Source of the DNA: Flaveria trinervia
Taxonomy: Eukaryota > Streptophyta > Magnoliopsida > Asterales > Asteraceae
Length of the DNA stretch: 64,000 nt
Direction: 5' to 3'
NCBI GenBank assembly: GCA_025506515.1
Contig: CM046442.1
Span: 16,955,443-17,019,442 of the forward strand
A model generated the notes under the pieces. The model did no database searches and was not told where the DNA came from. It was given only the letters and a program-made list of their open reading frames with translations. This document shows, piece after piece, positions 33,490 to 44,501 of the stretch (position 1 is the stretch's first letter; the number at the start of each line of letters is the position of its first letter). Both the position numbers and the translations under genes were made by a program.

Positions 33490-34382
33490 TTAATCAGAGA
33501 TCACATCCTCAATATATGTATTAGCACAGAGATGAATTTAGTCATTGACCGCAATGAGATCATGCCGATAAATGAATCTAATCACAGTCTTTGAATGATT
33601 TGTGAAATTCTTAAACAGATCGATAATGACTGTTGATATGTTTGTCCACTTAAACCCAAGCATTATCTTTTTCAGCAAACAACATATGATTCGTTAAGGT
33701 TCGATTAGATGCTTTAGAGTGTTAGGACCCCACAATCATTTGGCAAAAACCCTCACCCAACCTTAGGATTTCTTGAATTTTATGATGATCTTTATAGAGC
33801 AAGGCGTGTACATTAGTGTGTGCAAGTGATTATCAAGAGAATATTGCATTCTGTTATGAGTTCATCGCTTAAAAGATTTGACACAACTTAGACCAAAATA
33901 ATGAGAGCTCTAGGTCTATACTCACGTATAACAGAGGAGAGCACTATTTTAATATGTGCCGATGATAGCTCCACGTCAGTACTACCGTATGGCAGAGGAG
34001 ATCATCACTCTAGGTCTGTACTACCGTACAACAGAGGAGATTAGCACAAGTACAAGACACAAATGTCCAAGACAAGAGCCAAAGATCAATTCTCAATCCA
34101 CTTTTTGCTCAGACTCAGTTTTTGTGCATGCCAAAATGATCGCGTAAATCCAGACATCCTTAAGCAGAGATTTTAGTTTAAATCATTTTGTTGTTTTATA
34201 CTTTATTCTTCAGGCTGAGCCTACCAAGCATATCGTTTAAAGAGTCAGTTTTCTTGACTTCAATATTCAAAAAAATATGATGTAAATCAGAGATCAGCTT
34301 GAGTTACTATCATTTCTCATTTTAAGTACCAGTCATGCATAAAAGAACATATCCAGAAGATATAAAATCATTTCTCGTCATT
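33490..34382 (-). other. Conserved non-coding block between RNase H and the extra ORF, shared with element H
   Basis: This stretch of about 900 bp has no long ORF and matches 58008-58925 in element H along its whole length. It contains three repeats of a unit with CTCCTCTG...TACG(G)TAGTAC...GACCTAGAG on the minus strand (33900-34045). H has lost pol and the extra ORF but kept this block, which suggests a cis-acting role such as packaging, processing or internal initiation. Confidence 0.72.
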
Positions 34383-34510
34383 TTAAATTCAACACCCAGG
34401 TTATTTAGTTACTCCCCCAAAATTTTATTTTAAAACGATAATATTATTAAAATGATTATTATTATTATTTTATTTTAAAAGAAAATTTTATAAAAGAAAA
34501 GAAAAGAGGT
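34383..34510 (-). other. A/T-homopolymer stretch after element J RNase H
   Basis: TTATTATTATTATT and A-rich runs lie between the pol stop (34511) and the conserved block. Element H has a similar A/T-rich stretch at 58960-59020. No gene is present. Confidence 0.5.
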
Positions 34511-37460
34511 TTAAAAGGATGTTAACCCTAGCATAGAGATCAATTCATAAAAGCGAGGTTTGCAAAGTTTTTGTGAAAAGATCTGCCTTTTGATGTTTTG
34601 TGTCAATGAGAAAAATATCGATAAAACTCTTTTCTTAGGCATCACGAATTGCATGAATCTATGTTTCGATGTGCTTGGTTCGAGAATGATGAATAGGATT
34701 TTTAGCGATCCCGATGGCTGCTTTGTTGTCGTAAAATAACGGCGTGTGAAGAAAGTTGATTCCATAGTCAATCATCTGGTGTCGTATCCAAAGGACTTAG
34801 GAACAACAACTAGAGGCAGCAATGTATTCTGCTTCCCTTGTAGAAAGGGAAACAATGGTCTGTTTCTTGCTCTGCCATAACACAAGACAATTGCCCAGGT
34901 AATGACATCCTCTGGTCACCAATTTTCTGTTTAACCTGCAACCATTAGAATCACTGTTAGAATAAACATGTAAATCAAAATTCCCTCCAAAAGGATACCA
35001 TAGACCTAAACGAGATGAGCCTTTGAGATAATGAAAAATTCTCTTGACAGCCTTCTCATGAGACTCTTTTGGGGCCGACTGATATCGAGCACAATATCCT
35101 ATAGCAAAAGTGATATCAGGACGACTTGCTATAAGATACATGAGGGAACCGATCATAGATCTGTAGAGATGAGGATCAATAGGTTTCCCGTTCTCATCAG
35201 GAGTGAGACATATTTGAGCAGTAAAGGGAATCAATTTAGGAGTGGCGGCATCCATCTTGAATTTCTTCAAAATTTCTTTAACATACTTTTCCAGAATGCC
35301 TTCATTCTTTTGTTCTACTTGTAATCCCAGAAAAAAGCACATTTCTCCCATCATACTCATTTCAAACTGATTACGCATCACTTCTTCGAACTCCCGACAT
35401 AACAAAGAATTTGTGGAACCAAAAATAATATCATCAACATAAACTTGGACAAACAACATTTCACCATTCATTTCTTTATTAAAAAGAGTCATATCGATGA
35501 TGCCACGAGAGAAACCATTGCTTAAGAGATACTGGGTTAGGGTCTCATACCAAATCCTAGGAGCCTGATGAAGACCATACAAAGTCTTGTCAAGTTTAAA
35601 GACTTTATCTAGAAAGTCAGGATCCTCAAAACCTGGTGGTTGACATACATATATCTCTTCATCTATGTCTCCTTAAAGGAAAGCACACTTGACATCCATC
35701 TGATAGACCTTGAACTATTTATAAACAGCATGAGCAAGAAAAATCCTGATTGCTTCAAGACGGGCGACCGAAGCGAATACTTTAGTATAGTCAATCCCTT
35801 CTTCTTGAGCAAATCCTTGCACCACCAATCTAGACTTGTTACGCACCACCACACTACGATCATCAGGTTTGTTCTTGAACATCCATTTTGTACCAATTGG
35901 GCATTTGTTGAGAGGCAGGTCAACCAAAGTCCAAACTTTGAGCTTTTTGAATTGTTGAAGCTCCAATTGCATTGACTCCACCCAACATGGGTCCTGTAGA
36001 GCGGCATGCACATTTTTCAGGATAGTTTGAGAAATAAAGAAAGAGAAGAGGCAGATTGACTCCGCATTTGAACACCATCGGTTATTGATCCAATAACATC
36101 ATCAAGAGGATGATCTTTCAAAGTTTTGAAGTATGTGTCTAAAGGGAAGATGTTTGGAGAAGTTTCGCTCACAGATTATGAATGATTAGATGAGGGTGAG
36201 AGAGATGGAATAGAATGTGAGGGGATAGATGTAGATGATGAAGGAAGAGATGTTAGTGGTGGAACAGATGTGGTGAAGTAGAAACAGGTGTTGGTGACAG
36301 ATCAAATGATGTAGAAGATGAACCAACTTCAGCTGAAGTGGCATCATTTGCTGAAGAGGTGGAATGAGCAGGAGATGAGGTTGGGGAAATAATATTTGTT
36401 TGAACATTTGGAATGGACGCATCATCATCGAAGACTAGAAGATTAAAAGAATTAAACATAATATCGGAGTCAAAGAACCATGCTGGTTCAGATCGAACAA
36501 CAAAAGAGTTAGATTCCTGCCAATCTACATAGAACAACTCTTGAACGATACGTGTTCTCTTGTTATATACTCGATACGCCTTTTGAGAAGAAGAGTAACC
36601 GACAAAATAACACTCGTCAGACACGACACCGAACTTTGTCTTTTGAGGTTGAGTATTCAGAAGAGTGCAAGAACAACCAAATCGCCGAAAGTGTCAATTA
36701 AAGGTTTCCTTTTATGAAAAAGTTCATAAGGAGTCTTCATTTGTCCTTGACAATCAACACTCCATTTAGAACATATGAAGCACAATTGACCACTTTAGCC
36801 TAAAAGATGATGGGCAATGAAGATTTTATCAACATTGTACGTGCGGCTTCAATGAGAGTATGATTCTTTCATTCAGTAACACCATTCTGTTAAGGTGTCG
36901 TGGCAGCACTAAATTGTCTCACAGTTCCCTTTTGAGCATAGAAAGAATCAAGAATCTGATTTTTGAATTCAGTGCCATTGTCACTTCTCGGGGCTAGAAC
37001 CTTTCTCTTGCTAATTGACTCGATTAAAAGTATTAACTTCTGCAATTCTTCAGCAACCTCTCCCTTGTGAGCAAGAAATCTCACCCATGAATATCTTTAG
37101 AAATCATTAGTAACAACAAGACAAAATGATTTTTAGCAATAGATTTAACGCTGATTGGGCCAAACAAATTAGTATGTAACAACTCGAGAGGACAGGTTAT
37201 GCTATTTTCAAGTTTGGGCTTATGCGGGTTTTTATGTTTCTTGCCCTTGGCACAAGCCATACATTTTTCATTTACAGAGAAATCTTTTGGAGGAAGTCCT
37301 CAAACAAGATTATTTTTGACTAATTTGTTATTATTTTAAAATAACATGACCCAATCGGCGATGCCATAACAGAAACTCAAAAGTTGAAGCTTTTGAAAGA
37401 AGACATGTTGTAGTAGACTTTGACTACGTGGAGTTCATATCAAGAAGATATGTGTCATGT
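34511..37460 (-). pseudogene. pol: Element J pol: integrase, RT and RNase H, frameshifted
   Basis: Read leftward, the integrase zinc domain includes LWHRRLGHV (about 37350). The core has VLAPRSDNGTEFKNQIL (about 36980), and RQFSAATTP (about 36900, normally TPQQNG). SDECYFVGYSSSQKAYRVYN lies at about 36600. RT starts with DPCWVESMQLELQQFKKLKV (about 35980) and NKCPIGTKWMFKNK. VASVARLEAIRIFLAHA (about 35740) is followed by YGLHQAPRIWYETL (about 35570). The catalytic motif QVYVDDIIFGSTN is at about 35435, then SLMYLIASRPDITFA (about 35120). RNase H has TRGCHYLGNCLVLWQSKKQ and STREAEYIAASSCC, ending at 34511. Many frame changes occur between 37300 and 36000. The protease part continues at 40667 beyond the insert. 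Confidence 0.88.
37456..37460. repeat. Left target-site duplication (CATGT) of the N2/N1 composite
   Basis: It matches exactly CATGT at 40667-40671. Removal of 37461-40671 restores the element J frame in the region between protease and integrase zinc domain. Confidence 0.85.
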
Positions 37461-38056
37461 TGTTGGAGCATATATAGTCATATATAGTGTGTCCGTCGCT
37501 TTTCAAATAGTCTAGGCATAATGTAATACACCTGATATGTTGTAAACACATAAAACTGGGCCATTTGTAGGAGCATATGCGAATGAGACTCAGTCGTACA
37601 ACTGACCCATGCTAATGGACCAGCCGTGGGACTGAGAGATGCGATTAGGACATTCGTAAGACTGAACCATAAGTATGGTCCAGTCGTACGATTGAACCAT
37701 ACGCATGGTCCAGTCGTACGATTGAACCATACGCATGGTCCACTCGCACGAATGGGCCCAGTCACGTCTAATATGGGCCGAGGCCTATATATACCAGTTT
37801 CAATGTGTAGAGAGAAAAATGATTTGAGAGGGAGTCTGCCCGGTTCTTAGGGCTGCTGGATGAGAGGGGAGATCATGCTCGATCTCCCCTTTCCAAGAGT
37901 CTTGATTCATCTGTTGTAACAAGCTTGTAATCGTTAGGTTTTATCAATGAAACCAATTTTTATAGTTCGTGTTATTGATTGTCTCTTGGTGTTTGCTTTT
38001 GTTTGTCCTTCTGTCAAGAACACGCTCGGATGTTTACCGATCCAGCCGACTTCACA
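37461..38056 (+). repeat. Element N2 5' LTR (596 bp)
   Basis: TGTTGGAGCATATATAGTC... to GCCGACTTCACA. It contains three tandem copies of a 30-bp unit, GAACCATACGCATGGTCCAG + TCGTACGATT (37665-37755), immediately before a TATA-type box CCTATATATACC (37785-37796). Confidence 0.92.
37665..37755. repeat. 30-bp tandem repeat of two palindromic boxes in N2 LTR
   Basis: Each unit pairs a CCATACGCATGG box with a TCGTACGA palindrome. It is repeated three times upstream of the TATA-type box. Copies are in the 3' LTR (39487-39577) and, shortened, in the fused piece at 28332-28405. Confidence 0.83.
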
Positions 38057-38058
38057 AT

Positions 38059-38070
38059 TGGTATCAGAGC
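38059..38070 (+). other. Element N2 primer-binding site (tRNA-Met)
   Basis: TGGTATCAGAGC, two bases after the LTR end. Confidence 0.92.
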
Positions 38071-39270
38071 CGGTTACTGCCGGAATGATATAACAATCAT
38101 TCTAGCAACCCGAGCTCTTGATTTCTGGATCAAATTTCAAATCTTGACGTTAAATCTATTTCGTGTTCTTTGTGTTTTGCTCAGATCTGGTTACGTGTGT
38201 AGTTTCTATGTTAAAATCGAACTCGAAACCACGTTCCAATCACCCCTGCGAATCTTATAATGTCTATGTTGGTTCGTTTCATGTAAAATTTCTAAGATTA
38301 GGGTTTTGGGCAGCCCTGGCGGCTGCAGATCTAAAAATCTGCGTGCAGACCCGTTCATGCGACTGGGCCATGTGAATGGACCACTCGTATGACTGGACCA
38401 TGCGAATGGACCATTCGTACGATTGGACCAGTCGTATGTTCAATCGTTCGACTGGACCAGTCGTATGTTCAATCGCACGAATGAGCCATCCGCATTGACT
38501 CATCCGCATTTGTTCAAGACCAAAAAAAGAGAGACTGGAACTGCTTCTTGCATAGATTTAAGGATGAGCAAAGCATATTCACCCTAAGGTTCTTTTGTCA
38601 AGTAAGTTTGATGTATACCCCATTATTCATCGAACTTCCAGAATAGGTGAATGTAGTTAGAACACGAAAGAGAGGAGAGAAGATGTTAGCAATTGGTGCT
38701 AATTTTGTGGGGTAGTCAGGAGCATCTGACTACTTATGGGCCAATCAAGTTATATTTATCTGCATAGAGAGGATTCTCATTCTTAGGGGGAATCCATGTA
38801 TAGAGAAATTCAAGACGCAATCAGAAAGTGATGATGTGAGCAGGTTTCTGATGATAAATCTACGTGCATGCTGATTTGTTTGATATTGTCAGCTGTGGAT
38901 TGGAACCTTCAACCTTTTCCCCAATACACCGTATGAAGACGCCAGGAGAGCATGATGTTTATATATTGGGATATGCTGAATGTGAGGGGGAATTTCTAAA
39001 GTTGCTAATGTTAATCAGGTTAGACTGTGTGAAGATTGAAGCAATGGAAAACTGTTCATGTCATTATCTAGAAAAATCAGTCATATGGGGAATCTTGCTG
39101 TTGTGATGGTGTTATGCAATTTTAGGGATATTGTAGCAACCTGATGGATTGGCAATGTGATGGATTGGCAATGTTGGCTAATATGGTTTTTCGTTTGATT
39201 CTATTGGAAACAAGAGCAAAGATTGACTGAAGATTGTAAGAGGTGTTATCTACTATTCGCAAGCAACGTC
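38071..39270 (+). other. Element N2 internal region, no recognisable gene
   Basis: The first part (38345-38515) repeats the LTR's motif words (CGACTGGACCATGCGAATGG, TCGTACGATTGG, ATCCGCATT). The rest has only short ORFs, the longest 38864-39106 on the plus strand. It keeps primer site and polypurine tract, the minimum needed to be copied by another element's enzymes. Confidence 0.65.
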
Positions 39271-39282
39271 CAAGGGGGAATT
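39271..39282 (+). other. Element N2 polypurine tract
   Basis: CAAGGGGGAATT directly before the LTR start TGTTGG. Confidence 0.9.
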
Positions 39283-39878
39283 TGTTGGAGCATATATAGT
39301 CATATATAGTGTGTTCGTCGCTTGTCGAATAGTCTAGGGTTAATGTAATACACCTGATATGCTATAAACACGTGAAACTGGGTCATTCGCAGGAGCATAT
39401 GCGAATGAGACTCAGTCGTACGACTAAGCCATGCTAATGGACCAGCCGTGCGACTGAGAGATGCGATTGGGACATTCGTAAGACTGAACCATAAGTATGG
39501 TCCAGTCATACAATTGAACCATACGCATGGTCCAGTCGTACGATTGAACCATACGCATGGTCCAATCGCACGAATGGGCCTAGTCGCATCTAATATGGGC
39601 CGAGGTCTATATATACCAGTTTCAATGTGTAGAGTGAAAAAGGATTTGAGAGGGAGTCTGCCCGGAGCCTAGGGCTGCCGGATGAGAGGGGAGATCATGC
39701 TCGATCTCCCCTTGCCAAGAGTCTTGATTCTTAGGTTGTAACGAGCTTGTAATCATTAGGTTTTATCAATGAAACCAATTTTTATAGTTTGTGTTATTGA
39801 TTGTCTCTTGGTGTTTGCTGTTGTTTGTCCTTCCATCAAGAACACACTCAGATGTTTACCGATCCAGCCGACTTCACA
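39283..39878 (+). repeat. Element N2 3' LTR (596 bp)
   Basis: Same length as and very similar to 37461-38056, with the 30-bp units at 39487-39577 and TATA-type box near 39608. It ends CTTCACA at 39878. Confidence 0.92.
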
Positions 39879-39924
39879 ATATTAACAGATTGAATCTAAC
39901 AGATTCAATCAGATTGAATCGACT
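39879..39924. repeat. 46-bp filler of AGATTGAATC words between N2 and the N1 solo LTR
   Basis: Direct and inverted copies of AGATTGAATC / GATTCAATC are packed in 46 bp. It belongs to neither LTR as seen elsewhere and looks like templated filler from break repair. Confidence 0.5.
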
Positions 39925-40666
39925 TGTTAGGGATCTTGTACTCGATGAATACTAATAGATTTACGCGTATACCGAATCAAATAGTGCGGAATTCTATTTG
40001 ATTGGCAATCCAATGAGTGAGAACACATGTAGAATCAATTAAAGATTAAATCTAAACGCTAAGAACGATTAGCAATCGATCTACTGCGATGTATGGAGTT
40101 GGAACAGGTTACTAGAGGTCTCTGGACGGACGGCTAGGGTACATCTGGGTATCAAGATATTCGAAGAGTCTCGTTTTTCCACGAATTAAGTGGTATTTAT
40201 AGGTTAAGGTTTCTCAATCGTGCGACTGGACCATTTGCATGGTTCAGTCGTGCGATTGAGTCATGCGGTTGATCCATTCGCACGGTTGAGTGTTCAGTCG
40301 TGCGACTGATTCAATCTCATGTTTCAATCATGCGACTGCTCCAGTCTCCTGGTTCATTCGTACCATTGGTTCATTAACATAAAGTTGTTCATGTCTATGG
40401 TCCATTAGCATGGGCCAATCGCATGAGAACTTCACATGATTACGTTTGAATATGTTTCATAGTCATTAATTGATTTAGATAGTATTCAAACAACCACAAC
40501 CTATATAGTTAAGTCAATAAGCGTTATTACATACCAGCCAATGAAATATTCAACATTAAGCACAACCACATATTGTATTTCATTAAATACCCGTACAATT
40601 ACATATGTGTAAGACAATACAAAGATATTACATTAAGATCAGAAACTAGGGACACATGTATCTGCA
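39925..40666 (-). repeat. N1-family solo LTR, inverted (742 bp)
   Basis: The minus strand reads TGCAGATACATGTG...GATCCCTAACA, matching the N1 LTRs (24320, 27601) without the K insert. It contains the motif array at 40205-40410. Its outer end touches CATGT, the right TSD of the composite. Confidence 0.87.
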
Positions 40667-41010
40667 CATGTTTTATTGGAGCACACATAAGAATCAAGTC
40701 ATTTGGAATATCAATCTATGCTTTTAAAAATAAACATTCATCGGATTTAAAGAAGACTGGAATGTCTTTATCACAGATTTGAGAAACACTCAAGAGATTA
40801 AACGCCAACTCATGGACATAATTGACTTTCTCCAAAGTTCAAGAGGCATTAGAAACTTATCCTTGACCAATCATCTTTCCACCCTTTTTGTCACCTGCAA
40901 AAGCAACATATCCTCCATCTATAATTCGATAATTGGTTAGCAAGTCTTTCAATCCTGTCATATGTCTGGAGCATCCACTGTCTAAATGCCACATGTTGTT
41001 TACAATCTTA
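40667..41010 (-). pseudogene. pol: Element J protease region (start of pol)
   Basis: MWHLDSGCSRHMTG at about 40990-40945 is the Copia aspartic protease D-S-G site. Downstream are YVAFAGDKKGGKMIGQG and AFNLLSVSQICDK-like words in shifted frames (about 40900-40770). It ends at the composite insertion and continues at 37455. Several stops are present. Confidence 0.82.
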
Positions 41011-43894
41011 GTGGATAACTCCTGAAATTAAATGAAGAACAGATTAACCAGGTGAAATAGGAACCCAAGATTGAACAACTTTATCTTTAGAAGAAGTAGA
41101 CTTTTTGCAAAAGAAATTATTAACCAATTTTGTTAATTTATTTCCAAAATAGTTCCTATTAAAATGACCATGCAGCAATGTAGGACAATTCTTGACAAGA
41201 TGATCCTCTTGACCACATCGGAAACAGTGTGGTTTGAGTCTAGGTCTATGATGTTATGAGATAGGAATATGATCAATGAGAATTTACTCATCACATTCAG
41301 ATACACTTGAATCAATGTCACTAAATGTCTCATACATGCCACGAGGTCGAAGTTTATGTGAACAAGAATTATTATATACAGAAATAGATGAATGATCATC
41401 TGAAGAACCAGTATAACTAGTTCCACTAGTGCTAGCTTCAGACGAAGTTGCAATTCTTTCATTTGATAAAGAAATATTTAATGGAGTAAAAGATGGAATA
41501 GGGTGAGAGAAGAATTTATCAAAACAATTAGCTTTAATTTTCTCATTAGGCTTTGTAGAAAGATCAGTTGCACCATTATCATCATCAGAACAAAAGACAT
41601 CACCGCAGTGTACTGAATTTAAAGATGAAATAGAAACATCATGAGAACATGTTTCGACAGAGTCGGTTACAGGAGAACTAGAAACAAAGACAGAATTTAA
41701 ACTAGACTTATGATCTAAAACAGACTGTTGAAAATCAGGTGTACTAATACTAGTGCATCCAAGCCCACTAGTTGGTTCATAGTCGTAGTCTTCACGAACA
41801 TGCTTAGAATTAAACCCTCTAAACCTATAGACATACTGTCAGTATCTGTTTTGATTAAATCATTAGAAGGATGAGGAACATGCATAGGAGAATAACAGTA
41901 TGTACTAGGTGGAGGATAAACCTTTACATTTTCATATCCCAGTCTCGTTTTAATCCTAGCTCCCCATTAAAATTTACATAGATCATCATGTTTTATTCCT
42001 GATATGCTCCATTTGTCTAACTTTGACTGAAGTTTGCTTGTTTCAAATTCAGCAAGGGCAACTCTTTCAGTCAAACTATTAACCTCAACATTTCTTTCCA
42101 AAACGATTCGTTTTGAATGATCATTTTCTTTTAAAGCCTCATTTAATTTAACAAAATATTTTGATTCATTGATTTTAAGTTCATCATTAATTCGTTTTAA
42201 ATCCTTTACATTATCAGTTAATAACCGATTAGCTCTATGAATCCCAATTAATCTTATTTTACAAGCAGATGAACACATATCCTGAATTACCTCTTATGGA
42301 AGTCCAATAACCACCTTTTCAGCTGCTAAGGCCTTTTCACAATGGCACACCGGAGTACTTGACTTGCTTTCCTCAACGGTGACAGTATCATCATCATAAT
42401 CCTTTCCTTGACTAGTGGATGAACTTCCTTCCTACTTTAGACCTTTAGATTTACTTTCCCTCATTCTAACATCTTTCTCTTCTTTCTTATTCACAGACGA
42501 CACAAACTCCTCTTTGAATACCTTTAAAGGGTTAAATATATCTTCACTATCTTCATTCCCTTTCCATTTAACAAACTCAGCAACGAAAGCATGATTTATC
42601 TCAGTTCTTGTTTCCTCAACCTCTGCACTCCATCAAAGTTATAAATCAATGTTGTCTCCTTTTTGTGATTCATATCTTCCTTCTCCCTCTCAATTGTTAA
42701 TCATGGAACTCCTGAATTGCTGGAATTGGCAACAATTGGGGATGGATATTCACATTTGAAATGTCCCAATTGTTTACAGTTGAAACATCTTAGTTTTGAC
42801 TTATCAAATCCTAGTTTTGAATTAGAAGTTTGTCCGCCGAAGTTCTTTCGTCCAGTTCGCTCCATAAATCTTCGAGCTCTAAGAGTCAACATTGCCATTT
42901 GCCACTGGATGTTGGTTTCTTCAAGTTCACCGGGATCTACCTGATACATGTCTTCCATTGTCACTCCTATTCCATTCAATTCTCCTGCCACAAGTGCTTC
43001 ATAACTTTGAACAAACATTTCAAAAAGAGCCATTGTTTTTTATGGAACTGAAGTTTCAACACGCCTTATAAATAATTTGATCTCTTCCAACAGTAACATT
43101 TCCTCCTGAAAAATGACTTGTATTAACTCCTCCTTGAATTGAATTCTGTATTTGAGAGCTTGTAGTGGATGATAATAGAGCAACATTTGAGTAAAACCAG
43201 ATGTAGGCATCATGGTCTGGTAAATTCCCGTCTCTTCATGTCCAACTCAAAGGATTTAAGCTTATTGATAATATCCATGAGCTTGTAGTCAGTGAAACCT
43301 CTTTCTTGCTTTAGCATCCTCACCTGAAGACTCCACTAAGGTGGGAGAGAGTCTAGTAGGGTGTTAACTTGTTCACTGTTGGGAGCTTTTCATCGTATTT
43401 CTTTAAGGTGCTTGAAACTGTCAAGAAATGATTTGTGAGATCAGTCAGACTCTCATTCTTGTATCAAACAAAGGAATTGAATTCCTTCTCAGCTTGAATG
43501 CTATTATCCTTTACCAGATCTTCGTTACCATCATAGAACTCACATAGGGCATCATAAGATTTAGCATTTTTATGATCTGCAAAACGATTGTAGATGTCCG
43601 GTGCTAGGCATAGAGTTAAAGCACCAAAAGCCTTTTGATCACGATCAATCAACTTCAGATCCTTTTCAGTGAAAGAAGACGGGTCTTATTTTGAGAGACA
43701 ACATCACGAACAGTGATAGTTGGTATGTGAGGACCAGAGATAATCGATTCCCATTGGTTGTAATCAGTGTAGAAGAAGAAGGCTTTGAGACATCACTTCC
43801 AATCTTCGAAATTGTCTCCGTTAATGAGTCTTGGTGGCCTATTGGGAGCAACACTTTCAAGATCTGCAAGAGTGAGTGATGTTAACTTTGACAT
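41011..43894 (-). pseudogene. gag: Element J gag, frameshifted
   Basis: The start is MSKLTSLTLADLESVAPNRP at 43894. A Copia Gag core follows, with NGDNFEDW (about 43820), AFGALTLCLAPDIYNRF (about 43630) and LPTVNKLLDSLP-like words (about 43370). VDPGELEETNIQWQMAML lies at about 42940. A first zinc knuckle LRCFNCKQLGHFKCEYP is at about 42770. A coiled-coil-like charged stretch KLNEALKENDHSKRIVLERN (about 42150) is shared with element H 60468-60761. A second knuckle HCFRCGQEDHLVKNCP lies near 41220. Frames break many times. The protease follows directly. Confidence 0.83.
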
Positions 43895-43899
43895 TGTAG

Positions 43900-44280
43900 T
43901 TTCACTGGGATTGATGCAGTTTCGGCAAGAGAAGAGAAAATTTCGCTGATAATTTCACAGAGAAAGTTAATTTCGCAAACAATTTCGTAGTGAAGACTAA
44001 TTTAGCTGATAATTTCGACAACAGTTTCGCTAGCCAATTGTCACTACAGGCTTAGTTTCGCCGATAAGTTCGCACGAAACAAGCTTGAACTTTGATTCAA
44101 AATCACTTTTGGAAGCAATTTTGCTTGTTAAACATTCACAGGCACTGGTGAACTTTCGTTCAAAGAGACTAGTTTCGTAGAATAGCTAGAAAACGATTTC
44201 AATATTGATAACACCCGTAGTTTCGCTGGGAGATGATCGTAGTTTCGCAGAAAGAACAATAGTTTTGCTGGTCGAACCTT
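43900..44280. repeat. TTTCGC motif array in the element J leader, upstream of gag
   Basis: About fifteen AATTTCGC, AGTTTCGCTG and TTCGCACGAAAC words lie between the primer site (44487) and gag start (43894). They are the same words as at 32780-33440 and in element H 61670-61990. Confidence 0.8.
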
Positions 44281-44486
44281 AAACCCTTTTTCAACCTAAA
44301 ATCAATCTAAAATCATCAAAAACTCAATGAATTTGAGATCTGATGATTAACAAAGCTTGCACAACTGAAAACAAGCTAAACTCAATCCATTTCCATATGA
44401 AAAACACCCTATAATGAACTGAAAATTGATTGAAACTAGATATTGAACAAAAGCCACCAAAAACTCAACAAATCATGAGCACTAAG

Positions 44487-44498
44487 GCTCTGATACCA
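44487..44498 (-). other. Element J primer-binding site (tRNA-Met)
   Basis: The minus strand reads TGGTATCAGAGC, three bases inside the LTR. Confidence 0.93.
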
Positions 44499-44501
44499 TA
44501 T

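Larger units (their letters stand above)
37461..39878 (+). mobile_element. Element N2: small non-autonomous LTR element (2.4 kb)
   Basis: Two 596-bp LTRs (37461-38056 and 39283-39878) flank about 1.2 kb. A Met primer site is at 38059-38070 and a polypurine tract at 39271-39282. No gag or pol motif is present. The largest ORF, 38864-39106 (80 aa), resembles nothing I know. The left end carries the CATGT TSD, but the right end is followed by 46 bp of filler and an inverted N1 LTR rather than CATGT. It is a TRIM/LARD-like element. Confidence 0.87.

Noticed and set aside
37478..37765. Repetitive ORF with VWFNRTTGP repeats
   Set aside because: It is the translated 30-bp palindromic array in the N2 LTR.
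38864..39106. 80-aa ORF in the N2 internal region as a real gene
   Set aside because: No recognisable motif or second copy for comparison; noted only inside the N2 entry.
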